From CAZUZD01 sp964624465 (lineage in GTDB: Bacteria > Planctomycetota > Planctomycetia > Isosphaerales > Isosphaeraceae), in assembly GCA_964624465.1 (NCBI GenBank), contig CAZUZD010000081.1, forward strand, positions 1 to 20,837: a stretch of DNA of 20,837 nucleotides, given 5' to 3'. The notes under the pieces are model-generated. The model did not search any database. It was not told where the DNA came from and was given only the letters and a program-made list of their open reading frames with translations. Position 1 is the first letter of the stretch; each line of letters starts with the position of its first letter. Of the stretch, positions 9,301 to 17,867 are shown in pieces. Both the position numbers and the translations under genes were made by a program.

Positions 9301-12300
9301 CCGCTCCAGTCGGGCAACCCGTTCTTCCGCGGCAACATCATGCAGCGGAACGACGTCAACGGCCTGGAGATCATCCCGGCCAACCAGGGTGTGACCAACG
9401 CCTACGCCCCGAACCTGTCGGTGAACTCGGTCTGGGACGACACCGACAGCACCTACGTGCTCCGCGGCACCATCCGGCCCTCGGGCGGCGAGCAGGACCT
9501 GCCGGGCTTCGGCGGCATCGACGTGCCCACCAGCTACGGCCGCCAGCTCAAGGCCGCGCTGACGCTCACGATCCAGGCCGGCCTGCCCGACACCCTGCTG
9601 GCCGACGGCACCCGGATCGCCAAGCCGGGCGAGGCGGGACTGGTCAAGCTCTTGAACACCCGCACCACGGTGCTGGGTGACGGCATCCTGGGCATGCCCG
9701 GCGGCAACGTCGGCTCGAACGTCTTCGGCGGGGCCGGGTTCCTGTTCGGCTTCGACAACGGCGTCGACCCCACCGCCGACCCGCTCCTCGATCCCGGCTT
9801 CTTCACCCAGCTGCGGATCACCGGCATCGGCGGCAACGAGACGACCGGCCAGCCCCGCGTGCCGGTGACGATCACCTCGCTGCGGGACGACTCGGTCGGC
9901 CGCACCATCCGGGGCGTGAACCTGAACTCCTCGGCCAGCGCCGCCTACCTGGCGAGCGTCGGCTTCGCCGGGGCCGCGGCCGCCGGCGACGGCGGCGTGA
10001 TCGGGTTCGGGGCGCACACGCTCTCCGACTACAACCTGATGGACCCCCGCGACGGCAACCTGATCGACAACGCCGACATCCGCTACATCTCCCGCATCGA
10101 GATGCAGGGCGGCGGCTGGGTCTACGTCGGCCAGGGCGACGCCAGCGGGTTCAACAACGGCAAGACCGGCAACTTCGACCCCCTGGAGCAGTTCAACACC
10201 TCCAAGGCGATGACGATCTCGAACTCGAACCTGAGCACCTTCAGCCAGGCCGGGGTCATCGCCCACCCGTCGTACGTGCCGCAGATCCACCTGCTGCTGA
10301 ACCCCTCGGCCGGCACGGTCCCCCTGGCCCGCGGCACGACCATGGGCCAGTCGGTCGTCACGCTGATGTACAACAACACGCTGTCGAACATGCCGACCGG
10401 CGTGCGGATCAACAGCGAGACGGTCAACAACGACCTGGCCCCCAGCCCGTACGTCGGCGTGCTCCTGAACAACACGTTCTCGAACGTCGGCGAGGGCGTG
10501 CACACCGAGGCGCCCAACGACAACGGCCTGAACAGCCTGTCGCACGTCTACTTCCTGGCGATGAACAACATCTTCAGCGGGTCGACCGACACGGCCGTGC
10601 GGACCGTGGGCATGGCCACGGGCAGCCAGCTGCTCTACAACCTCTTCAACGGCAACGCGGCTGACACGGCGCAGACGGGCACGGCCTACACCCGGGCGCC
10701 GTTCAACGCCCAGCCGGTCAACGGCAATCCGCAGTTCCGCAACCCGGGCGCCGGCGACTACTCGCTGACGAGCCTCTCCGACGCCATCGACGCGGCGATC
10801 AGCGAGGTGAAGCAGAGCAACTGGGGCATGTACGTCCGCCCGATCGTCACCCAGGTGCTGAACTCCGACGGCGGCATCCGGATCACCAACGGCGGCCGGC
10901 GGCGGTTCGTGGGCGGCCTGATCGACATCTCGGTGCCGGGCGACATCGTCACCCAGCCGGGCTACCCGCCCGACCAGCGCGGCTACATCGACCAGTTCGT
11001 GCCCGCGATCTCGACCACCCCGGGCGCCGTCGCCGGGCCGAGCCTCGCCGGCGGCCAGGGCTTCTTCTACGTGCCGATCTCGGGCGAGCGGGACGCCCTC
11101 GGGTTCCTCCGTCAGGACGACCCGAACAAGGGGAACGTCGGGTTCGGCTCGCGGCCGTTCTTCGACATCGGTGCCTTCGAGTACCGCCAGCTCTTCCCGA
11201 TGCACGTCGTCGACGTCACCGCCACGATGCCCGGACCGGTCGCCAACCCGATCAGCCCGACGCAGCCGAACGTGCAGCGGCTCTACGTCCCCGGCGGCAT
11301 CGGCGGCTCGAACGTGACCCCGGTCTCGATCCGGATCCCGCTCGACCAGAAGGCCGACCCGGCGACGGTGACCGACAAGACCGTGCTGCTGCAGGCCTCC
11401 GGCGGCGACGGCATCTTCGGCAACGCCAACAACTCGCAGGACCGGTTCATCACCCTCTCGGGCAAGGTCAGCTACGACGACGCGACCGCCAGCATCGTCG
11501 TGGGCCTCGCCGGCCTGGGCCTGAACCTCTCCAACGACCTGTACCGGATCATCGTCCGCGGCAACGGCGACCCCGTGGTCCGCAACACCCAGGGCCTGGC
11601 CCTGGACGGCGAGAACACCGTCGGGGCCGACCCCAACGGCGCCCAGCTGCCGCTGCCCTCCGGCGACGGCATCCCGGGCGGTGACTTCCAGGTCACCTTC
11701 TCGATCGACACCAGCGCCCCGACGATCGTCGCCGGCAGCTTCAAGCTCGGCCCCCAGGCCGCGCCCGACCCCCGGCCCGACGACAACATCACCAGCGCCC
11801 CGCTGCCCACCTTCGTGGGCCGGATCTTCGACGTGCCGCCCCCGCAGAACCCGCTGCTGGGCCAGACCGTCATCATCGACATCAGCAGCAAGGGCGACGG
11901 CGTCTTCGACGTCCCCAACGCCGGCACGGGCGCGACCGACGCCCAGGGCAACTTCAGCGTCACCCTGACCAAGGCGATCCCCGACACGGCCTACAACGTC
12001 GGCCCCGACGGCCTGCTCGGGACCGCCGACGACTCGGGCTACAGCGTCGCCCGGGTCCGGATCGTCGACGCCGGCGGCAACACCTCGCCGACGGGCGCCG
12101 ACTACCTGACCAGCTTCGTCGTCGACACCAAGGGCCCGCGGGTCACCGGCACCGACCCGGTCCCCGGCACCCTGGCCAACGTCGGCGGCGGCTCGCTCCA
12201 GGTCGCCATCGCGGTCAACGAGAACCTCGAGTCCACGACGCTCACCACGTCGAGCCTCAAGGTCATCCGCTCGGGCGGCGACGGCATCTTCGGCAACGGC

Positions 12301-14361
12301 AACGACGTGCCGATCACGGTCGACCCGGCCACGATCGTCCTCGAGCCCCTGAAGAGCGCCGGCGGCGCCATGATCCTGCGGTTCACCGCCACCGGGGTCA
12401 CCGCCAACGACCTGTACCGCGTCGTGCTCGACGGCTCGTCGACCGGCGTCCGCGACGTCGCCGGCAACGCCATCGACGGCGAGCAGCCCACGGGCCTGCC
12501 CTCGGGCAACGGCACGCCGGGCGGCGACTTCAACCTCGACTTCGTGGTCCTGAACCCGACCACGACCCGGATCATCTACGCCTCGGCGGGCGCCTCCGGT
12601 GGCACCCCGACCGGCACCCGCAGCAACCCGTACCCGTCGATCACCGCGGCCCTGGCCGCGGCCAACATCGGCGACACGGTCGGCGTCATCGGCGGCACGA
12701 CCTCGGGCCAGGCGGTCGTCTACAACGAGACCGTCACGCTCAAGTCGCTGGTCAAGCTCGTCTCGGCCGACCCGACCAGCACCGACGCCAACCTGGTGCC
12801 CGGCCTGGCGCTCAAGACGGTCATCCGCCCGGATGCCGTGGCGGGCAGGGCCAGCCGCTCGGTCGTCGGCAACAACCTGGTGAGCCTGCCGAGCTTCGTC
12901 ACCGAGGTCCGCGGCTTCACCCTGGCGTCGCCCCTGGCCGGCAACACCCAGACCGGGCCGATCCTCACCGACGCCCTGGCCGTCGAGCTCAACAACTCCG
13001 ACGTCCTGATCGACCGCAACTACATCATCACCAGCTACGCCGGCATCGGCATCGGCCTGGGCGGTGCGGCCCGCACCCCCCGGATCGAGAACAACGCCAT
13101 CATCGGCAACTACCACGGCGTGGTGGTCAACGTGGTCGCCCCGATCACGAGCATCATCAACAACCGGCCGGTGCAGATCGTCAACAACACGGTGGCGTTC
13201 AACACCTACGGCACCACGGTCGTCGCCGCGGCAACCGCCCCGTTCGTGGCCGACTTCGCCAACAACCTCTTCTCGCAGAACGCCGCCCGCAGCAGCACCC
13301 GCGAGGGGGCGGCGATCCTCGCGACGGCCACCGGCAAGGCCCGGCTCCGCAACAACCTCTTCACCGGCAACGGCCCCAGCGCCACCAGCCCGGCCGACGA
13401 CACCGTCGGCCTCGGCGGCGGCTTCAACCCGGCGACCCTCACCGGCACGCCCGACGCCAACGGCAACCTCACCGGGGCGGCGATCTTCTACTCGCCGATC
13501 GACCCCCGGCCCGAGGGCAACGGCCCCGGCAACTTCTACCTGGGCGCCAACTACGACATCACCAGCGGCTCGACCGGGGCCATCGACAACGGCCTGAGCA
13601 ACAGCGAGGCCCCGACGACCGACTTCCGGTTCCGCGGCCGGGTCGATATCGCCAACCGGGGCTTCGCCGGCCCGGTCGACATCGGGGCCTTCGAGTACAA
13701 CGGCACCGGCGGCATCGGCTCGGGCGCCGTCGGCTCCTCGGGCACCGGCACCACCGGCTCCGGCGGCCTGGTCGGCACCCGCTCGGCCACGACCTCGACT
13801 GCCTTCGGCACCATCGACCCCGCCTTCGGGGCCGGCGTGGCCAGCGTCTCGACGGCCGGCAACAGCGTGACCATGCGGTTCAACGCCGCGGTCAACCGCT
13901 CGACCGTGCAGGCCACCGACCTGCTGATCTCCGGCGACGGCCTCGACCCCAGCAACCCGGCTCACCCGGTGAGCCTGAGCTGGATCGACAGCAAGACGGT
14001 GCAGTTCAACCTCGACGGCTCGTTCCGCTCCAGCGGCACCGTCCGCCTCGACCTGCCCCCGGGCGCGATCACCAACGCCGACAAGTCGCTGGTGCCCGAG
14101 TTCGGCAAGGACCTGACCGTCGCCGAGGTCAAGGGCCAGCCCGTCGGCTCGACCCTGGTCACCCCGGCCGCCGCCCCGGCCATCACCGTGGCCACCCCGG
14201 TGATCCCCGCCACCCCGACCCCCGAGGCCGCCCGCGCCGCCAGGCTCGCCGCCCAGCGGCAGGCCCAGGCCGACGCCCAGGTCGCCGCCCAGGCCAGGCG
14301 GTCCAGCCTGCTCAGCCGCCTGAGCACCCGCCTCACCCGCAAGCCCGGGCAGCCCGCCTGA
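3355..14361 (+). CDS. Giant (3668 aa) extracellular protein: S8 subtilase-like, Ig/SbsA-like and beta-helix domains
   Basis: The N-terminus is basic and holds LEAESLEARQLMA (residues 30-42), the planctomycete extracellular-type motif; no Sec signal peptide is seen. Residues about 190-620 form a subtilisin-like S8 domain: Asp220 (GVLSDSV), oxyanion Asn341 (FSAAGNS) and Ser575 (FGTSAAAPNLASLA). A beta-sandwich-like insert lies between Asn341 and Ser575. The catalytic His position reads Glu259 (DEGRAMLEL..DLAPGA), so protease activity is uncertain. Ig-like/SbsA-like domains follow (about 655-1380, e.g. VRVTFSESMDPATINAANV). A long right-handed beta-helix region runs from about 1390 to DIGAFEY at 2604-2610. 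Two more SbsA-like modules lie at about 2654-2791 and 2947-3066. A second beta-helix (about 3073-3448) ends again in DIGAFEY, then a last SbsA-like domain (about 3496-3591) and an Ala-rich, basic tail. ATG 3355 has GGGAG seven bases upstream; a GTG at 3250 has no ribosome binding site. Surface adhesion, polysaccharide binding or processing are plausible roles, none shown. Confidence 0.9.
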   Translation: MGSFKSDGEDRNPGRRRGSKPGRKRVVPRLEAESLEARQLMAGPGDQAPAWRPTSLDPADLKNGPLARAGQELAGVYREFQSFQMSGRPVEQFQSSNPSLRVRNGTVAVTINAYGDLTTYSNAANAATGFNESARSAKNGLLEGWVPIQNLPALAQLSQVNPTTGKPLYQTVGLFPNATPETRSQGSVANQAEQNFGLTTALTQFPGVTGSGITYGVLSDSVNRFGGGLNASIATGDLPPLSRINVIQDEPVGGNNSDEGRAMLELMYDLAPGANLAFNTAFNGQIGFADGIRALSAAGSQVIVDDVGYRDEPFYQPGPIEQAITQVVRQQNRMFFSAAGNSADKGFETPFRPTQATVAGITGTFLDFDPGAGVVTSLPITVTAAGQFTMQFDQAWYTANGVTSDVDVLVLDANGNIVAQGNQNNVATQTPQEVITIGATGNYTVAIVVRSGSAPGRVQMVSWTADIDFSKQFGSTGGITYPTSYGHSASPDAIGVGAVFAYDAAPLGTQNPLQNETFSSTGPAYRAFDASGNRLPAVQTLQRPQLSGIDGTDTTFFGQVIPQDGNQFPNFFGTSAAAPNLASLAVLMRQISPNVTQDAVLQAFIASAKPLNGSAAGTWNAQGGFGLPDALKSFQAVDRLRVQAVNVPNGSTQGALPTEISFVLNKNVNPATVQASDLQFTALPAGVTVQVTGTYVQDNIVVFLVKFNRGAGTKANGNYAYRLADNSMSTTDGKGLAQFAGTFAVSDLVSPKVTSTAYSGRLVRVTFSESMDPATINAANVVLQRTGSSGTWNNPSNVTLTSLAGAVVKLEKPNVALIDLSALPQSQLPSDRYRLVVSDFVTDLVGNRLDGNFANGVFPSGDNKPLPQEDNDADPFVQDLGFVTLQAPQILYLSLDAASDSGLKPDQNTNVTRPSFIGQLTAAFPGTTAGLQVVGQFNALHGGTFDLARDPSGRGYRVGSSIDVSTITAADGTFRFQAPATLTDGFHVLRIVAINQPDQPPLPGFSTQFDQAFRIDTTTPNLAPINVQPNTKLSTLKGGISLRVTDPVQPTATGNFLAVPTQFVVPALDPSRATNISNYSLINLGADGVLSPGDADLSNYITGAVYTDTTNRLVPGDPYTGRVDLSFAEGLPAGKYLLVVRQPQAAFPGVTDAAANPIDGDPNTPGVQDYVLPFEFQPTPVFITNFLALSPLASGQPGFTGTGPRAFYEVPQPGTTPRADAPPDSFVIDFSTSLQGGVDYGNKFWLIRSADSPTAASDGDFGTDPSFATSTGFTRVTGLSVQLRNSVLGAQPGDPGYQNRLVITVPSGTTLPADKYRLYIPNQVLNGQDLRVFDAFGNWLDGEFRGNQNAGGGWETLLPTGIKRPGLTGDQTAGGSFETALTVVPNGNVFFVKPDIADDPLLSSDDPDGSRARPFGTLAAEAIPNALNGGNLNSSLNFSTGFNPNLDLNGNGRFDRSAFYAATVASSRGPVVVVTLPSTPGDPLNRTLVLQKPGQNPAQPTIPDGSGSVPFNTTLVMQPGSILKMRDASLFVQNQGSAIQLLGGPNPNDRVYVTSYFDDSIGGDTNRDGAPRPGGTGAQPFAGDYGGIVLRNFNDVLGGGRPIPVAPGPDDPTRPQTDGRTRLGLSGADDALSIVNFANLRYAGGAVPQSIGFRFDGITLFNSRPAITNTVIDGFQSTDGATGPNGGSQGGISGDLDSFREDELTAGPLIRNTTIQRTSINGIYVRAELNGVIEPTNAIIYPDRPTTQGGQQNYTFDDPLPYVFVSRLVVGQRLQHNSGLAEVPFGTRVNVSPGMILKFQRGAGVEVLNPAGTRPGSLVFGDRTLMSQFDLNPAVAPTDAGFVAQKVGDARIIVTSFFDDAATTEFVDPNTGVKTTIVAAIDSDNSTQNVPSPGNVPALARWGSFGINSGARVVLDEVEFRYGGGTVNQANGTIPQRDVLNFQGDFSTLGTRAYVTNNNFYDNLEAPIGITPNGLLAADPLRPLQSGNPFFRGNIMQRNDVNGLEIIPANQGVTNAYAPNLSVNSVWDDTDSTYVLRGTIRPSGGEQDLPGFGGIDVPTSYGRQLKAALTLTIQAGLPDTLLADGTRIAKPGEAGLVKLLNTRTTVLGDGILGMPGGNVGSNVFGGAGFLFGFDNGVDPTADPLLDPGFFTQLRITGIGGNETTGQPRVPVTITSLRDDSVGRTIRGVNLNSSASAAYLASVGFAGAAAAGDGGVIGFGAHTLSDYNLMDPRDGNLIDNADIRYISRIEMQGGGWVYVGQGDASGFNNGKTGNFDPLEQFNTSKAMTISNSNLSTFSQAGVIAHPSYVPQIHLLLNPSAGTVPLARGTTMGQSVVTLMYNNTLSNMPTGVRINSETVNNDLAPSPYVGVLLNNTFSNVGEGVHTEAPNDNGLNSLSHVYFLAMNNIFSGSTDTAVRTVGMATGSQLLYNLFNGNAADTAQTGTAYTRAPFNAQPVNGNPQFRNPGAGDYSLTSLSDAIDAAISEVKQSNWGMYVRPIVTQVLNSDGGIRITNGGRRRFVGGLIDISVPGDIVTQPGYPPDQRGYIDQFVPAISTTPGAVAGPSLAGGQGFFYVPISGERDALGFLRQDDPNKGNVGFGSRPFFDIGAFEYRQLFPMHVVDVTATMPGPVANPISPTQPNVQRLYVPGGIGGSNVTPVSIRIPLDQKADPATVTDKTVLLQASGGDGIFGNANNSQDRFITLSGKVSYDDATASIVVGLAGLGLNLSNDLYRIIVRGNGDPVVRNTQGLALDGENTVGADPNGAQLPLPSGDGIPGGDFQVTFSIDTSAPTIVAGSFKLGPQAAPDPRPDDNITSAPLPTFVGRIFDVPPPQNPLLGQTVIIDISSKGDGVFDVPNAGTGATDAQGNFSVTLTKAIPDTAYNVGPDGLLGTADDSGYSVARVRIVDAGGNTSPTGADYLTSFVVDTKGPRVTGTDPVPGTLANVGGGSLQVAIAVNENLESTTLTTSSLKVIRSGGDGIFGNGNDVPITVDPATIVLEPLKSAGGAMILRFTATGVTANDLYRVVLDGSSTGVRDVAGNAIDGEQPTGLPSGNGTPGGDFNLDFVVLNPTTTRIIYASAGASGGTPTGTRSNPYPSITAALAAANIGDTVGVIGGTTSGQAVVYNETVTLKSLVKLVSADPTSTDANLVPGLALKTVIRPDAVAGRASRSVVGNNLVSLPSFVTEVRGFTLASPLAGNTQTGPILTDALAVELNNSDVLIDRNYIITSYAGIGIGLGGAARTPRIENNAIIGNYHGVVVNVVAPITSIINNRPVQIVNNTVAFNTYGTTVVAAATAPFVADFANNLFSQNAARSSTREGAAILATATGKARLRNNLFTGNGPSATSPADDTVGLGGGFNPATLTGTPDANGNLTGAAIFYSPIDPRPEGNGPGNFYLGANYDITSGSTGAIDNGLSNSEAPTTDFRFRGRVDIANRGFAGPVDIGAFEYNGTGGIGSGAVGSSGTGTTGSGGLVGTRSATTSTAFGTIDPAFGAGVASVSTAGNSVTMRFNAAVNRSTVQATDLLISGDGLDPSNPAHPVSLSWIDSKTVQFNLDGSFRSSGTVRLDLPPGAITNADKSLVPEFGKDLTVAEVKGQPVGSTLVTPAAAPAITVATPVIPATPTPEAARAARLAAQRQAQADAQVAAQARRSSLLSRLSTRLTRKPGQPA
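7909..9894 (+). repeat. Three diverged beta-helix modules with TS..DD signature
   Basis: Within the giant protein, the sequences VTSYFDDSIGGDTNRDG (from residue 1553), VTSFFDDA (from 1854) and ITSLRDDSVG (from 2173) recur at spacings of 301 and 319 residues. The first two are preceded by PGSILK (1519) and PGMILK (1793), the third by PGEAGLVKLL (2091). This is the PG..LK...TS..DDS pattern of bacterial beta-helix surface proteins, here in three large diverged copies. Confidence 0.65.
11314..12552 (+). repeat. Duplicated SbsA-like module in the giant protein
   Basis: Two modules share SGGDGIFGN (starting at residues 2682 and 2973) and then LDGEN...LPSGDGIPGGDF versus IDGEQ...LPSGNGTPGGDF. An identical 25-base segment occurs at 11401-11425 and 12274-12298. 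The copies are 291 residues apart with a different Ig-like domain between them. Confidence 0.7.
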
Positions 14362-14381
14362 TCGGGGCCCCAGAAACCCCC

Positions 14382-14410
14382 GCCCGGCCGGTCCCCACGA
14401 CCGGCCGGGC
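14382..14410 (+). terminator. Terminator-like hairpin after the giant gene
   Basis: GCCCGGCCGGTC (14382-14393) pairs perfectly with GACCGGCCGGGC (14399-14410) around a 5-base loop, 20 bases after the stop codon. No T tract follows; C residues do. Confidence 0.65.
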
Positions 14411-14517
14411 CCCCTGACACGCAGACCACCACGATGGGCGACCCCGGGGCCTTCCGACCCCCGGCCGCCCATCGGCGTTTTCACGGCGTACCATCGCCGG
14501 ACCAGCACCCCAGGTTT

Positions 14518-14541
14518 GGACTCCGGGTACCCCGAGAGTCC
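14518..14541. repeat. Small hairpin abutting the REP-like element
   Basis: GGACTC (14518-14523) pairs with GAGTCC (14536-14541), continued inward by CGGG/CCCG with one bulged A (14535) and a 3-base loop. It overlaps the first three bases of the REP-like left arm. Confidence 0.5.
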
Positions 14542-14683
14542 CGTAGGTCGGATGAGCGGAGCGAAAGCCGACGGCCACGGAAACACTCGCCTGGCGACCA
14601 GCCGATCCGGCTCACGCGGCGGGCCCCAGGCCGGCCCTGGCCCCAGCCCGTCGGATTTCGCTCCGCTCATCCGACCTACGGGA
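14539..14683. repeat. 145-bp inverted-repeat element with REP-like arms
   Basis: Left arm 14539-14574 and right arm 14648-14683 are 36-base inverted repeats with a single mismatch (AAAGCCG against AAATCCG). Each arm reads GTAG followed by a hairpin, GTCGGAT...(A)(T/G)CCGAC, with GAGCGGAGCG in the loop. A GTAG-type tetranucleotide before an imperfect hairpin is the hallmark of REP sequences mobilised by TnpA-REP (RAYT) transposases, and two REPs in opposite orientation form a BIME-like pair. No transposase is in the window and no clear target-site duplication was found. Confidence 0.75.
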
Positions 14684-14701
14684 GGGGAGCCGCCGGGGTG
14701 C

Positions 14702-14726
14702 CCGGGTTCCGTGGAGCGGAGCCCGG
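14702..14726. repeat. Hairpin with GAGCGGAGC overlapping its loop
   Basis: CCGGGTTCCG (14702-14711) pairs with CGGAGCCCGG (14717-14726) through nine Watson-Crick pairs and one G-T pair; the loop is 5 bases. GAGCGGAGC (14714-14722), shared with the REP-like arms, starts in the loop. Confidence 0.55.
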
Positions 14727-14763
14727 ATCCAGCGGCCCCCGACTGACGCCGGTTCCGGTGTGC

Positions 14764-14789
14764 CGTGGCCTGAGCGCAGCGTGGCCACG
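14764..14789. repeat. Hairpin with GAGCGCAGCG loop
   Basis: CGTGGCC (14764-14770) pairs perfectly with GGCCACG (14783-14789) around a 12-base loop that contains GAGCGCAGCG, close to the loop of the REP-like arms although the stem is unrelated. Confidence 0.55.
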
Positions 14790-14831
14790 TCGACGATTCA
14801 CAGGCGAGCCGTCCGCCATCGGCGCAGCAGA

Positions 14832-14872
14832 GCGGGGCGGCGTGGGGAGCATTGCCCCCGACGCCGCCCCGC
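14832..14872 (-). terminator. Terminator-like hairpin after alaS
   Basis: GCGGGGCGGCGT (14832-14843) pairs perfectly with ACGCCGCCCCGC (14861-14872); four more G-C pairs can form inside with one bulge. It lies 52 bases downstream of the alaS stop on the minus strand. No T tract is present. Confidence 0.55.
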
Positions 14873-14924
14873 GTGCGTTCGATCAGCCTGGCCGAACGTG
14901 GCCGCGCCCGAACCGGTTCCCGGC

Positions 14925-17546
<2,622 letters not shown>

Positions 17547-17867
17547 GGGCGATCCGAATAGGGTCTGCGGCGCATTCCGGGCCGGGCCCGTCGCTGCCCA
17601 GACGAGGGAGGAGCGATCCAGTTTCACGACCGGCCAATCCCGACGCCGGCCCACCTCGCCAGGATATCCGATCGGGCACCCGCCGCCCAGATCGACCACT
17701 ACCCCAGACCCTCCAGGAACTTAAGCCCGGCCCGTCCGCCGGCACCCGCCCCACAATCGGCCGGCCCGATCGCCGACGGGCGGTGGCCCGGTGGCCGGCC
17801 TCCGAGTATGTTGAACACGGTTACCACCGTCCCGGACCGGGACCCCGGGCCGCCTGGTGAGTCGCCC
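17547..17867. other. 321-bp divergent spacer between alaS and the PSD1 gene
   Basis: No coding sequence was recognised. Promoters for both flanking genes should lie here, but no convincing -35/-10 pair was found. GGCCGGCC occurs twice (about 17759-17766 and 17793-17800) and can pair with itself. GGTGAG (17856-17861) is the ribosome binding site of the + strand gene. Confidence 0.6.

Larger units (their letters stand above)
14362..14924. other. 563-bp hairpin-rich spacer between convergent giant gene and alaS
   Basis: No coding region was found. It holds a terminator-like hairpin after each flanking gene and, between them, an inverted-repeat element plus three further hairpins (14518-14541, 14702-14726, 14764-14789). 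Open frames crossing it are antisense shadows of alaS or read-through frames. Confidence 0.8.

Noticed and set aside
7501..13700. Frequent short GGC/AAC/GAC-rich repeats in the giant gene, considered as a CRISPR or tandem-repeat array
   Set aside because: They have no regular unit or spacer and stay in frame with Gly/Asn/Asp-rich beta-helix and Ig loops; protein composition explains them.
14530..14690. REP-like element considered as a MITE with target-site duplication
   Set aside because: The inverted arms fit, but no direct repeat flanks the element, and GTAG plus hairpin fits a REP pair better.
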